A stretch of DNA of 64,000 nucleotides, taken from positions 909,549-973,548 of the forward strand of contig NC_083655.1 of NCBI RefSeq assembly GCF_963576545.1, in the 5' to 3' direction. The notes below the pieces were generated by a model that ran no database searches, was not told the origin of the DNA, and saw only the letters and a program-made list of their open reading frames with translations. Of this stretch, positions 46,698 to 57,922 are shown one piece after another. This stretch comes from Limanda limanda (lineage: Eukaryota > Chordata > Actinopteri > Pleuronectiformes > Pleuronectidae). A program made the position numbers and the translations under genes. Position 1 is the stretch's first letter. Every line of letters starts with the position of its first letter.

Positions 46698-47091
46698 GGG
46701 AGTTTTTTGTGTCAGGTTCTCCTGTTTTGGATTCTTCACAAACACTTGATGTCATAATATGATAAAATCAGATTTGTGTTTTTTTTTGTCGAGCCGAATC
46801 TTTATGTCGTCAGCGGTGTGAAAAATAAACAAATTTTAAAAACAATGAAAAGAATTTAAGAAGTTTAAATTCATATTTATTTCAGTTTCACAACAAGCAG
46901 CAACTGTTTGATCTCATCTCCATGTTTGGATCAAATCACTGAATTGTTTTCTAATGAGAAACTGATTCACCCATAAATTACTTTATTATTAAATTATTAA
47001 ATCTGATAAAGATGCATCGGGTTTCCACTTAGTATCTTCATCCACAGGTTTCAATCACATCACAAACATGAACAATACAGCTGAGAATCAT

Positions 47092-47440
47092 GACATCACA
47101 CCTGAGATCATGACATCACACCTGAGAATCATGACATCACACTTGAGATCATGACATCACTGATGAGAATCATGACATCACACCTGAGAATCATGACATC
47201 ACACCTGAGAATCATGACATCACACTTGAGATCATGACATCACACCTGAGAATCATGACATCACACCTGAGAATCATGACATCACACCTGAGAATCATGA
47301 CATCACACCTGAGAATCATGACATCACACCTGAGAATCATGACATCACACACCTGAGATCATGACATCACACCTGAGAATAATGACATCACACCTGAGAA
47401 TCATGACATCACACCTGAGATCATGACATCACACCTGAGC
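47092..47440. repeat. 22-bp minisatellite (TCATGACATCACACCTGAGAA), about 16 copies
   Basis: Units of 20-22 bp each carry TGACATCA, one mismatch from a CRE or AP-1-like site, and CACCTG, an E-box. Variants include ACTTGAG and a CACAC insertion. It lies downstream of ppp1r3g. Confidence 0.9.
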
Positions 47441-47933
47441 CGATGATGAAGACTAACAATCACCTGTAAATGAGTTTAGTCAGAAGGTCAAAGTGAGTCA
47501 GCAGTTTAGATCTAATCAGACTGAGTCTCTGCAGGTTCACAACAAACACACAACAGATTCTTCATGATGAACATGATGAAGATGATGAAGATGACCTCCA
47601 GCTGTGACTCTCTCCTGTACTTGCTGAAAAGAACAAGACGATCTCTACTTATTGTAAATTATCTTTTATCATAAAACTTTGACAAACGCAAGCTTCTCAG
47701 CAGAGACTCAGGACACCAGGTCGTTGACACGGACCTGATTGTGGCAACACAGGGTCTGTTGTTTGTGTGTCCAGAAAGTCTGAGTTGTGTTGTTGCTCCG
47801 AGGTTTAGAAAAGACACATGTGATGATCACTGTGACACACTGATGACAAAAGACTCACAAAACCACACAACTTCACATGTGATGTGGAAGCAGCTGCAGA
47901 TCAACGAGTGTCTGTCCTCTCTCTCCGTGAGGG

Positions 47934-48967
<1,034 letters not shown>

Positions 48968-49025
48968 GTCTCCCGGCAGCCAGGACTCCAGGGCGGTCAG
49001 CAGCAGCCGAGCACCGGGGGTCCCG

Positions 49026-49035
49026 CTTCTATAGG
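49026..49035 (-). promoter_or_regulatory. ppp1r3g: Possible TATA box of ppp1r3g
   Basis: CCTATAGAAG lies on the minus strand, about 60 bp before the chosen ATG, next to a GC-rich run. The spacing would allow a short 5' UTR. Confidence 0.35.
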
Positions 49036-51148
49036 GGCACGCCCCCCCCCACCAACCCCCAGGACGCGCACTGTCACCAGACACGAGCACGCGCACTGTC
49101 ACGTGTTTATTATGATAAGATTCATAGTGACAACAACAATGATAACAATATGAATCATATAAATAACAACAATATTAATAAACAATAACTGTTATCATTT
49201 AGATTTATGTTTATAAAACCTCCGTGTTTCACAGACACACACACAAAAAATAAAAAAAGTATTATAAAAATAAACATTCAAATAGAATAAACCCAAAACA
49301 TAACTCTTTCATTCATAGTGTATTCATCGTTCTTATATCTTACAATACCTCTTAGTACTGTACTAGTCCATATATATTTCTTACTGTACATATCGTATAT
49401 AAATATGCACAATACTCTGCACCTTTACTGCCTTATTTACACTTGTGGTTTTTGCACTCGATCAGTTCTTGTGTTGTGTAACAGCAGGGTCCACGTGGGT
49501 CCAGCAAAGTGCGTCACACAGCGTCAAGTAAACAAACACGCGCGACGTCATCGCCACCGCTGACGTCACGCCGAGGTTTCCTGTCGTGCGGTGAAAATCG
49601 AACTTTAATGTTTACACGAATCTTCCAGTTTCCACCAGGAGGTGGCAGCGTTGCTTCTTTACTACTCACTCCTCCAATTCATTCATGTGGTGGAAAATAA
49701 ACCCAGTAAAGTTTATACTTCACTCAGAGTACTCAGGTACTTTTACTCAGGTACTTTTACTTTTACTCGGTTAAATTGCCCTCCTTGCATGAGTGTGCTT
49801 GTGCATGTCTGCATGTGTTTGGGACAAATAAATATATCTTAATTGTATCTCAGGTAGCTGAGTACACAGAAGTGCTTATAGGACAGAAGTAATTGAGTGA
49901 GATAAAAGTACTTGAGTACTCGGTTAATAAGTCAACAACATAAACAAGTAAACTAATTGAAATGATTCAGAGTCTGAGCTGCAATATTTCATATTCAACA
50001 TGTATTTAGTGAAACTCAAAAGTAATCAAGTAGGAGAAAAGTTCTATAGAATAAAAAAACTGACCTTGAGCAGAAACTTCATACAAACGTCAAACATTTT
50101 CCATGAATATGTTTTATTTTGTTTTATGAACTTTTACATCAGATGAACGTTTCTTCCTCACTGACTCTGGATTTGTTTAAACAGTTGAAATAGTTTCTGA
50201 TCCTGAGTCTGTGAATGTTCAGCATACACTTCCCAGCATGCACTGCACCAAGGCTCAAACCGCTACACGCTGGAGACGAGCAGGGGTTTAAGTTACTTTA
50301 GTTCTGATTGTGCAAATTAAAACGTGAAAATGAAACTTTACTGAATCATCAATGTTTGATTTTTCTGTTTTAACGATTCAACTCAGATGAAACTGTGTGA
50401 ATCAAACTCTCAGACATTAAAGTTCTGCCTCTCAGGTTGTTACTGTATTTCTCCACTTCTCATATTGATTATAAATTAATATAAATGAACAATCAGCATC
50501 TAAATTTGTTCTGTTTTGAAATAAATCAAAGTTTCAGCTGAAATTTAAAAAGCAGGAACAAGCAGATGAAAGAACTTTAGCTGATGTTCTTAAATTAAAC
50601 TATCACTTTTCAGTGCCTCTTTAAAAGAAGCTTGTGTGGGCGGGGCCTCCATTCCAACTGTACAAAATGACAGCGTTTGCATCAGAGATGTTTTGGCTTC
50701 ACTTCTGGACAAAGTGCAGTTGAACGTGTCGGCCATCTTTATTAACAGTCAGCGTTTACTTTCTTTCTGTGCGACGCCTGAACATGAAAATTCATTTTAA
50801 ACCTGAGACAGAGAATCGTGGCTTTGGTCAGATTCCAGTTTCCAGGACAGTGACGTCACGGTGGACTATGTTAGTCACATGACTGCTGCGTGATGACATC
50901 ATGATGACCTCATGATGCTCTGATTCATACACTCGTTTACATTCAGTTACAAAGATTAAAAAAGATACAACTTCTCATACATCAACTGCATTTCTACAAG
51001 ATTTCATAAAACATCCATATTTCACAGTGTGACGGTATATTCATCAATGTGCATGACTTCATTAGCATAATGCCACATGATTGGTTGGTTAAACAGTATT
51101 GGAAATGAATTGTGGGTAGTGTGGGACGGCGGCAGGACTCTGATGATG
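49036..51148. other. Intergenic region ppp1r3g-cyb5a with the cyb5a 3' UTR
   Basis: This is AT-rich DNA without coding signal. It holds AGGTACTTTTACT repeats near 49,730-49,770. A minus-strand AATAAA (plus TTTATT at 50,738-50,743) about 410 bp after the cyb5a stop is a plausible poly(A) signal. The boundary between the two human synteny blocks falls here. Confidence 0.5.
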
Positions 51149-51233
51149 TCACTCGCTCTCTGCGGTTAAGATGCGGTACATCAGGGTGATAATGGCCGCC
51201 ACCAGAGACGGAATCAACCAGCTGGACCACCAG
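51149..51233 (-). CDS. cyb5a: cyb5a exon 5 (tail anchor)
   Basis: Acceptor CTCTCTTGCAG|CTGGTGG, then [27 protein letters not shown] and TGA at 51,149-51,151. The acceptor is the last member of the 44-bp array that fills the intron. Confidence 0.93.
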
Positions 51234-54200
51234 CTGCAAGAGAGACAACTAGTTTAAACATGTGACTGATTAAACCAGCTGTGAGGAAACTAGTTAAACA
51301 TGTGACTGATTAAACCAGCTGTGAGACAGACAACTAGTTAAACATGTGACTGATTAAACCAGCTGTGAGACAGACACCTAGTTAAACATGTGACTGATTA
51401 AACCAGCTGTGACACAACTAGTTAAACATGTGACTGATTAAACCAGCTGTGAGACAGACAACTAGTTAAACATGTGACTGATTAAACCAGCTGTGAGAAA
51501 GACAACTAGTTAAACATGTGACTGATTAAACCAGCTGTGAGAAAGACAACTAGTTAAACATGTGACTGATTAAACCAGCTGTGAGACAGACAACTAGTTA
51601 AACATGTGACTGATTAAACCAGCTGTGAGACAGACAACTAGTTAAACATGTGACTGATTAAACCAGCTGTGAGAAAGACAACTGTTAAACATGTGACTGA
51701 TTAAACCAGCTGTGAGACAGACAACTAGTTAAACATGTGACTGATTAAACCAGCTGTGAGACAGACAACTAGTTAAACATGTGACTGATTAAACCAGCTG
51801 CAAGACAGACAACTAGTTAAACATGTGACTGATTAAACCAGCTGTGAGACAGACAACTAGTTAAACATGTGACTGATTAAACCAGCTGTGAGACAGACAA
51901 CTAGTTAAACATGTGACTGATTAAACCAGCTGTGAGAGAGACAACTAGTTAAACATGTGACTGATTAAACCAGCTGCAAGAGAGACAACTAGTTAAACAT
52001 GTGACTGATTAAACCAGCTGCAAGAGAGACAACTAGTTAAACATGTGACTGATTAAACCAGCTGTAAGACAGACAACTAGTTAAACATGTGACTGATTAA
52101 ACCAGCTGTGAGACAGACAACTAGTTAAACATGTGACTGATTAAACCAGCTGTGAGACAGACAACTAGTTAAACATGTGACCGATTAAACCAGCTGCAAG
52201 AGAGACAACTAGTTAAACATGTGGCTGATTAAACCAGCTGCAAGAGAGACAACTAGTTAAACATGTGACTGATTAAACCAGCTGTGAGACAGACAACTAG
52301 TTAAACATGTGACTGATTAAACCAGCTGTGAGACAGACAACTAGTTAAACATGTGACTGATTAAACCAGCTGTGAGAGAGACAACTAGTTTAACATGTGA
52401 CTGATTAAACCAGCTGTGAGACAGACAACTAGTTAAACATATGACTGATTAAACCAGCTGTGAGACAGACAACTAGTTAAACATGTGACTGATTAAACCA
52501 GCTGTGAGACAGACAACTAGTTAAACATGTGACTGATTAAACCAGCTGTAAGACAGACAACTAGTTAAACATGTGACTGATTAAACCAGCTGTGAGACAA
52601 CTAGTTAAACATGTGACTGATTAAACCAGCTGCAAGAGAGACAACTAGTTAAACATGTGACTGATTAAACCAGCTGTGAGACAGACAACTAGTTAAACAT
52701 GTGACTGATTAAACCAGCTGTGAGACAGACAACTAGTTAAACATGTGACTGATTAAACCAGCTGTGAGACAGACAACTAGTTAAACATGTGACTGATTAA
52801 ACCAGCTGTGAGACAACTAGTTAAACATGTGACTGATTAAACCAGCTGCAAGAGAGACAACTAGTTTAAACATGTGACTGATTAAACCAGCTGTGAGACA
52901 GACAACTAGTTAAACATGTGACTGATTAAACCAGCTGTGAGACAGACAACTAGTTAAACATGTGACTGATTAAACCAGCTGTGAGACAGACAACTAGTTA
53001 AACATGTGACTGATTAAACCAGCTGTGAGACAGACAACTAGTTAAACATGTGACTGATTAAACCAGCTGTGAGACAGACAACTAGTTAAACATGTGACTG
53101 ATTAAACCAGCTGTGAGAGAGACAACTAGTTAAACATGTGACTGATTAAACCAGCTGCAAGACAGACAACTAGTTAAACATGTGACCGATTAAACCAGCT
53201 GTGAGACAACTAGTTAAACATGTGACTGATTAAACCAGCTGTGAGACAACTAGTTAAACATGTGACTGATTAAACCAGCTGTGAGACAGACAACTAGTTA
53301 AACATGTGACTGATTAAACCAGCTGTGAGACAGACAACTAGTTAAACATGTGACTGATTAAACCAGCTGTGAGAGAGACAACTAGTTAAACATGTGACTG
53401 ATTAAACCAGCTGCAAGAGAGACAACTAGTTAAACATGTGACTGATTAAACCAGCTGCAAGAGAGACAACTAGTTAAACATGTGACTGATTAAACCAGCT
53501 GTAAGACAGACAACTAGTTAAACATGTGACTGATTAAACCAGCTGTGAGACAGACAACTAGTTAAACATGTGACTGATTAAACCAGCTGCAAGAGAGACA
53601 ACTAGTTAAACATGTGACTGATTAAACCAGCTGTAAGACAGACAACTAGTTAAACATGTGACTGATTAAACCAGCTGCAAGAGAGACAACTAGTTAAACA
53701 TGTGGCTGATTAAACCAGCTGCAAGAGAGACAACTAGTTAAACATGTGACTGATTAAACCAGCTGTGAGACAGACAACTAGTTAAACATGTGACTGATTA
53801 AACCAGCTGTGAGACAGACAACTAGTTAAACATGTGACTGATTAAACCAGCTGTGAGAGAGACAACTAGTTTAACATGTGACTGATTAAACCAGCTGTGA
53901 GAGAGACAACTAGTTAAACATATGACTGATTAAACCAGCTGTGAGACAGACAACTAGTTAAACATGTGACTGATTAAACCAGCTGTAAGACAGACAACTA
54001 GTTAAACATGTGACTGATTAAACCAGCTGTGAGACAACTAGTTAAACATGTGACTGATTAAACCAGCTGCAAGAGAGACAACTAGTTAAACATGTGACTG
54101 ATTAAACCAGCTGTGAGACAGACAACTAGTTAAACATGTGACTGATTAAACCAGCTGTGAGACAGACAACTAGTTAAACATGTGACTGATTAAACCAGCT

Positions 54201-54753
54201 GTGAGACAGACAACTAGTTAAACATGTGACTGATTAAACCAGCTGCAAGAGAGACAACTAGTTAAACATGTGACTGATTAAACCAGCTGTGAGAGAGACA
54301 ACTAGTTAAACATGTGACTGATTAAACCAGATGTGAGACAGACAACTAGTTAAACATGTGACTGATTAAACCAGATGTGAGACAGACAACTAGTTAAACA
54401 TGTGACTGATTAAACCAGCTGCAAGACAGACAACTAGTTAAACATGTGACTGATAATAATGTAGATTTCATGTAAATAGCACCAATCTGAAGACCTTTAC
54501 GTGTGTGTGTACATGTGTGTGTACATGTGTGTGTTGGTGTGTGTACATGTGTGTGTGTGTATGTGTGTGTACCTGGTCTGGTACTTCACGGTGGTCACCA
54601 GTGTTTCCTGTAACACACACATCATCAGACTCGGGGGTCAGAGGTCACATCAGGTCACATCTGTATTGAACAGAGATGAGGTCGTTACTCACCTCCGGTT
54701 GGACGAGCTGCTCTCTGTCGTCCTGCAGACAAACACATGGAGATCATTACTTC

Positions 54754-54841
<88 letters not shown>

Positions 54842-57800
54842 CACACACTCAGACACACACACAGACACTGACCGGGTGCACTTCTCCTATCACCATGCTG
54901 CTCGCCATCTCTCGGGCGTCGCTGGAGTGTCCGATGTCCTCGAAGCTCTCGGTGGCGTCTCCTCCCGCCTGCTCCCTCAGCACCTCCTCCCCCCCGGGGT
55001 GCTGGGGAGAGAGAAACTGGCTTTAACACTCAGCACGTTCCCAGGGTCACACACGACACATCGTTTGGATGATGAGTCAACAGAATATTACACAGACGTG
55101 GTTTTTAACAGTCACATCTTATATTTGTAAAATCCACATCAGCAAATACTTTATTAAGTGAAGTTAAAGTAAAGTTTCAGTGAAGTTAAAGTGAAGTTGA
55201 AGTAAAGTTAAAGTAAAGTTTCAGTGAAGTTAAAGTAAAGTTTCAGTGAAGTTAAAGTAAAGTTAAAGTAAAGTTTCAGTGAAGTTAAAGTGAAGTTGAA
55301 GTAAAGTTAAAGTGAAGTTGAAGTAATGTTAAAGTTAAGTTAAAGTAAAGTTAAAGTAAAGTTAAAGTAAAGTTAAAGTAAAGTTTCAGTGAAGTTAAAG
55401 TGAAGTAAAGTTAAAGTTAAGTTAAAGTAAAGTTGAAGTGAAGTTAAAGTAAAGTTAAAGTAAAGTTAAAGTAAAGTTAAAGTAAAGTTTAAGTGAAGTT
55501 AAAGTTAAGTTAAAGTAAAGTTGAAGTGAAGTTAAAGTAAAGTTGAAGTGAAGTTAAAGTAAAGTTGAAGTGAAGTTAAAGTTAAGTTCAAGTAAAGTTC
55601 AAGTAAAGTTGAAGTGAAGTTAAAGTAAAGTTCAAGTAAAGTTAAAGTAAAGTTAAAGTAAAGTTGAAGTGAAGTTAAAGTAAAGTTAAAATAAAGTTGA
55701 AGTGAAGTTTAAGTAAAGTAAAGTTAAAGTAAAGTTAAAGTAAAGTTTCAGTGAAGTTAAAGTGAAGTAAAGTTAAAGTTAAGTTAAAGTAAAGTTTCAG
55801 TGAAGTTAAAGTAAAGTTAAAGTAAAGTTAAAGTAAAGTTTAAGTGAAGTTAAAGTTAAGTTAAAGTAAAGTTGAAGTGAAGTTAAAGTAAAGTTGAAGT
55901 GAAGTTAAAGTAAAGTTGAAGTGAAGTTAAAGTTAAGTTCAAGTAAAGTTCAAGTAAAGTTGAAGTGAAGTTAAAGTAAAGTTCAAGTAAAGTTAAAGTA
56001 AAGTTAAAGTAAAGTTGAAGTGAAGTTAAAGTAAAGTTAAAATAAAGTTGAAGTGAAGTTTAAGTAAAGTAAAGTTAAAGTAAAGTTAAAGTAAAGTTTC
56101 AGTGAAGTTAAAGTGAAGTAAAGTTAAAGTTAAGTTAAAGTAAAGTTTCAGTGAAGTTAAAGTAAAGTTAAAGTAAAGTTAAAGTAAAGTTTAAGTGAAG
56201 TTAAAGTTAAGTTAAAGTAAAGTTGAAGTGAAGTTAAAGTAAAGTTGAAGTGAAGTTAAAGTAAAGTTGAAGTGAAGTTAAAGTTAAGTTCAAGTAAAGT
56301 TCAAGTAAAGTTGAAGTGAAGTTAAAGTAAAGTTCAAGTAAAGTTAAAGTAAAGTTGAAGTGAAGTTAAAGTAAAGTTAAAATAAAGTTGAAGTGAAGTT
56401 TAAGTGAAGTTTAAGTGAAGTTAAAGTAAAGTTGATGTGAAGTTAAAGTGAAGTTCAAGTAAAGTTAAAGTAAAGTCAAAGTGAAGTTAAAGTAAAGTTA
56501 AAGTGAAGTTAAAGTAAAGTTAAAGTAAAGTCAAAGTGCAGAATCCTCAGACTCTCAGTTAACTATCGGACAACTCGCCCACACCGTGAACCCTGAGCAG
56601 AGAAACACCGGCGCCAATAAAAGGCCCGGTCACCTGGACAAAGGTCAAAGGTCAGGCGGCTAAAAGAAAACAGAGCTGAAGAGAGAACGTTTCCTCCAGA
56701 GAAACGTGAAGTTTGAGGAAAGAAATAAAGTTTCTCTTTAATCAGAATCACACGATCTCTTTTCAGGAACTTTTCTGAAGTGACGACGTCGTGAAACTTC
56801 AACTGATCAGTGCAAAGTATTTATAATTAATATTAAACACGTGACAAAGAAGCTTGAGAAAAGTTTACGTGTTTTTATCATATTCACTAAATTATTACAA
56901 TTAATAAAATAAGCTATTTTTCCTGAGATGATTCAGTGAATTAACATAATAATACAAATATAAAACTGATTCTGTCGTATTAATAGAAACTGCTGCAGAT
57001 CATCATATTATCTAATTGTTGTTATTGATCATTTCTAAATAATAAAATTATTTTAATTTAATCTGATATATGTTGTGAAGTAAAGGTGATAAGTATCTGT
57101 GTGTGAGTGTGTGTCTCTGTATGTGAGTGTTTGTGTGTACGTGTATCTGTGTTGAGTCTAAGTGTGTTGTGTAGTTTAGTGCATCTCTCTGTGTATTGTC
57201 TCATTGTGAGTTGTGTAGTTTTTGTAGTGTGTCTCTGTGAGTTATGTTGTGTTGTGTAGTCTGTGTTTCTATGAGATGTGTTGTGTAGTTAAGTGCGTCT
57301 CTCTGTGTATTGTCTCATTGTGAGTTGTGTAGTGTGTCTCTGTGAGTTATGTTGTGTTGTGTAGTGTGTGTCTCTATGAGATGTGATGTGTAGTTTAGTG
57401 CGTCTCTGTGTATTGTCTCACTGTGAGTTGTGTAGTGTGTCTCTGTATGTTGTGTTGTGTGTCTCTGTGCGTTGTGTGTCTCTGTGAGTTGTGTTGTGTC
57501 TGTCTCTGTGAGTTGTGTTGTGTCTGTGTGTGTCTCTTTGAGTTGTGTTGTGTAGTTTGTCTGTGAGTTGTGTGTCTCTGTGAGTTGTGTTGTGTTGTGT
57601 AGTGTGTCACTGTGAGTTGTGTGTGTCTCACCTCCTCCAGGAACTTGGTGACGTCGTACACATTGTGGTGGATGATGATCCACGTGGATTTGAAGTGTGT
57701 GTAGTGTGTTTCTCTGTGAGTTGTGTGTCTCTGTGAGTTGTGTTGTGTTGTGTAGTGTGTCTCTGTGAGTTGTGTGTGTCTCACCTCCTCCAGGAACTTG

Positions 57801-57922
57801 GTGACGTCGTACACTTGGTGGTGGATGATGATCCACGTGGATTTGAAGGAGTTCTGCTCCTGGATCTCGGACAGGCGGAAGAGCCTCGCCCCCCCCGGGT
57901 TGTTGGTCTGCTGCTCCCCCAT
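51149..57922 (-). CDS. cyb5a: cyb5a, cytochrome b5 type A (microsomal), five coding exons
   Basis: The product is a haem-binding electron carrier on the endoplasmic reticulum that serves desaturases, P450s and methaemoglobin reduction. The exons are 57,785-57,922, 54,873-55,001, 54,693-54,722, 54,573-54,607 and 51,149-51,233; 417 nt give 138 residues (human about 134). The haem-ligand histidines are His47 in [16 protein letters not shown] and His71 in [12 protein letters not shown], with the standard spacing of 24. The linker [12 protein letters not shown] is followed by a tail anchor, [20 protein letters not shown] (114-133), and a short acidic end. Residues [19 protein letters not shown] and the SSWW-W-IP tail fit CYB5A better than the mitochondrial CYB5B. 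The start ATG at 57,920-57,922 gives the normal length. Introns 1 and 4 are almost wholly tandem repeats. C18orf63 lies divergently upstream, as on human 18q22.3. Confidence 0.95.
51234..54454 (-). repeat. 44-bp minisatellite filling cyb5a intron 4, about 73 copies of a 3' splice site
   Basis: Read as cyb5a pre-mRNA, each unit begins CTGGTTTAATCAGTCACATG, passes through TTTAACTAG, and ends TTGTCTCTCTTGCAG or TTGTCTGTCTCACAG. The next unit, or exon 5, starts again with CTGG. Some units are shortened to about 40 bp. A run of variant units, including GTGGCTG at 52,221 and 53,702 and ATATGACTG at 52,439 and 53,920, recurs at an offset of 1481 bp, so a block of roughly 0.8 kb has been duplicated inside the array. 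Confidence 0.95.
54573..54607 (-). CDS. cyb5a: cyb5a exon 4 (35 nt)
   Basis: It encodes [11 protein letters not shown] plus two bases. The acceptor GTGTGTGTTACAG follows a short TG tract. The donor ACCAG|GTACACACACA is followed by CA-rich sequence (plus 54,500-54,570). Confidence 0.9.
54693..54722 (-). CDS. cyb5a: cyb5a exon 3 (30-nt microexon)
   Basis: It encodes only [10 protein letters not shown] between acceptor CTGCAG and donor GGAG|GTGAGT. The 150-bp intron before it contains the (ATC)n tract at 54,753-54,841. Confidence 0.9.
54753..54841. repeat. (ATC)n trinucleotide tract in cyb5a intron 2
   Basis: About 29 uninterrupted ATC units (GAT in cyb5a sense) fill over half of a 150-bp intron between exons 2 and 3. 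The His-rich and Asp-rich frames across it are repeat shadows. Confidence 0.95.
54873..55001 (-). CDS. cyb5a: cyb5a exon 2 (haem-binding core)
   Basis: Its 43 codons hold [31 protein letters not shown] and IGEVHP. The acceptor is CCCCAG|CACC and the donor CCG|GTCAGT. Both haem-ligand histidines are here. Confidence 0.95.
55155..56538. repeat. AAAGTTAAAGTAAAGTTGAAGTG satellite in cyb5a intron 1, 1.4 kb
   Basis: Words of 10-12 bp (AAAGTTAAAGT, AAAGTTGAAGTG, AAAGTTTCAGTG) form a higher-order repeat. The marker AAAATAAAGTTG occurs at 55,688, 56,039 and 56,379, giving periods of 351 and 340 bp. Confidence 0.92.
56539..57089. other. cyb5a: Non-repetitive part of cyb5a intron 1
   Basis: About 550 bp of AT-rich DNA without tandem repeats or coding signal. 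The open frame at 56,563-56,802 matches nothing I know. Confidence 0.5.
57090..57626. repeat. TG-rich degenerate tandem repeat (GTCTCTGTGAGTTGTGTTGTG)
   Basis: Imperfect units of about 20-50 bp built from GTCTCTGTGAGTTGTGTTGT and TAGTGTGTGTC. It lies in cyb5a intron 1, next to the partial exon duplication. The intron part of the duplicated 153-bp unit is of the same type. Confidence 0.8.
57632..57695 (-). repeat. cyb5a: Duplicated 3' half of cyb5a exon 1 with splice donor
   Basis: The sequence encodes [21 protein letters not shown], identical to exon 1 apart from Asn for Gln, and is followed by the same GTGAGACACACACAACTC. It is the second copy of a 153-bp tandem unit (57,848 versus 57,695). 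The copy has no AG acceptor just before it, but it is in frame with exon 1 through the intervening 89 nt. Confidence 0.92.
57785..57922 (-). CDS. cyb5a: cyb5a exon 1
   Basis: Its 46 codons run from [11 protein letters not shown] through [17 protein letters not shown] to YDVTKFLEE. The donor is GAG|GTGAGACACAC, followed in sense by CA-rich sequence. The 3' half, with this donor, is duplicated 153 bp downstream. Confidence 0.93.

Noticed and set aside
44225..46755. Three overlapping minus-strand frames of 727-800 codons (Leu/Ser/Phe-rich) and Lys/Glu-rich plus frames
   Set aside because: All lie in the GAAGGAAGCAGAGA array and are open in parallel in all frames, which marks them as composition artefacts.
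51234..54454. CRISPR array
   Set aside because: The repeats are head-to-tail without unique spacers, in a vertebrate intron; the same holds for the 32-bp array at 9013-9760.
54501..55130. His-rich and Ile-rich plus-strand frames
   Set aside because: They are antisense to cyb5a exons 2-4 and driven by the (ATC)n tract.
57315..57922. Assignment of the cytochrome b5 gene to the mitochondrial form CYB5B
   Set aside because: STWIIIHH, the [10 protein letters not shown] stretch, the SSWW-W-IP tail and the C18orf63 neighbour all fit CYB5A better.
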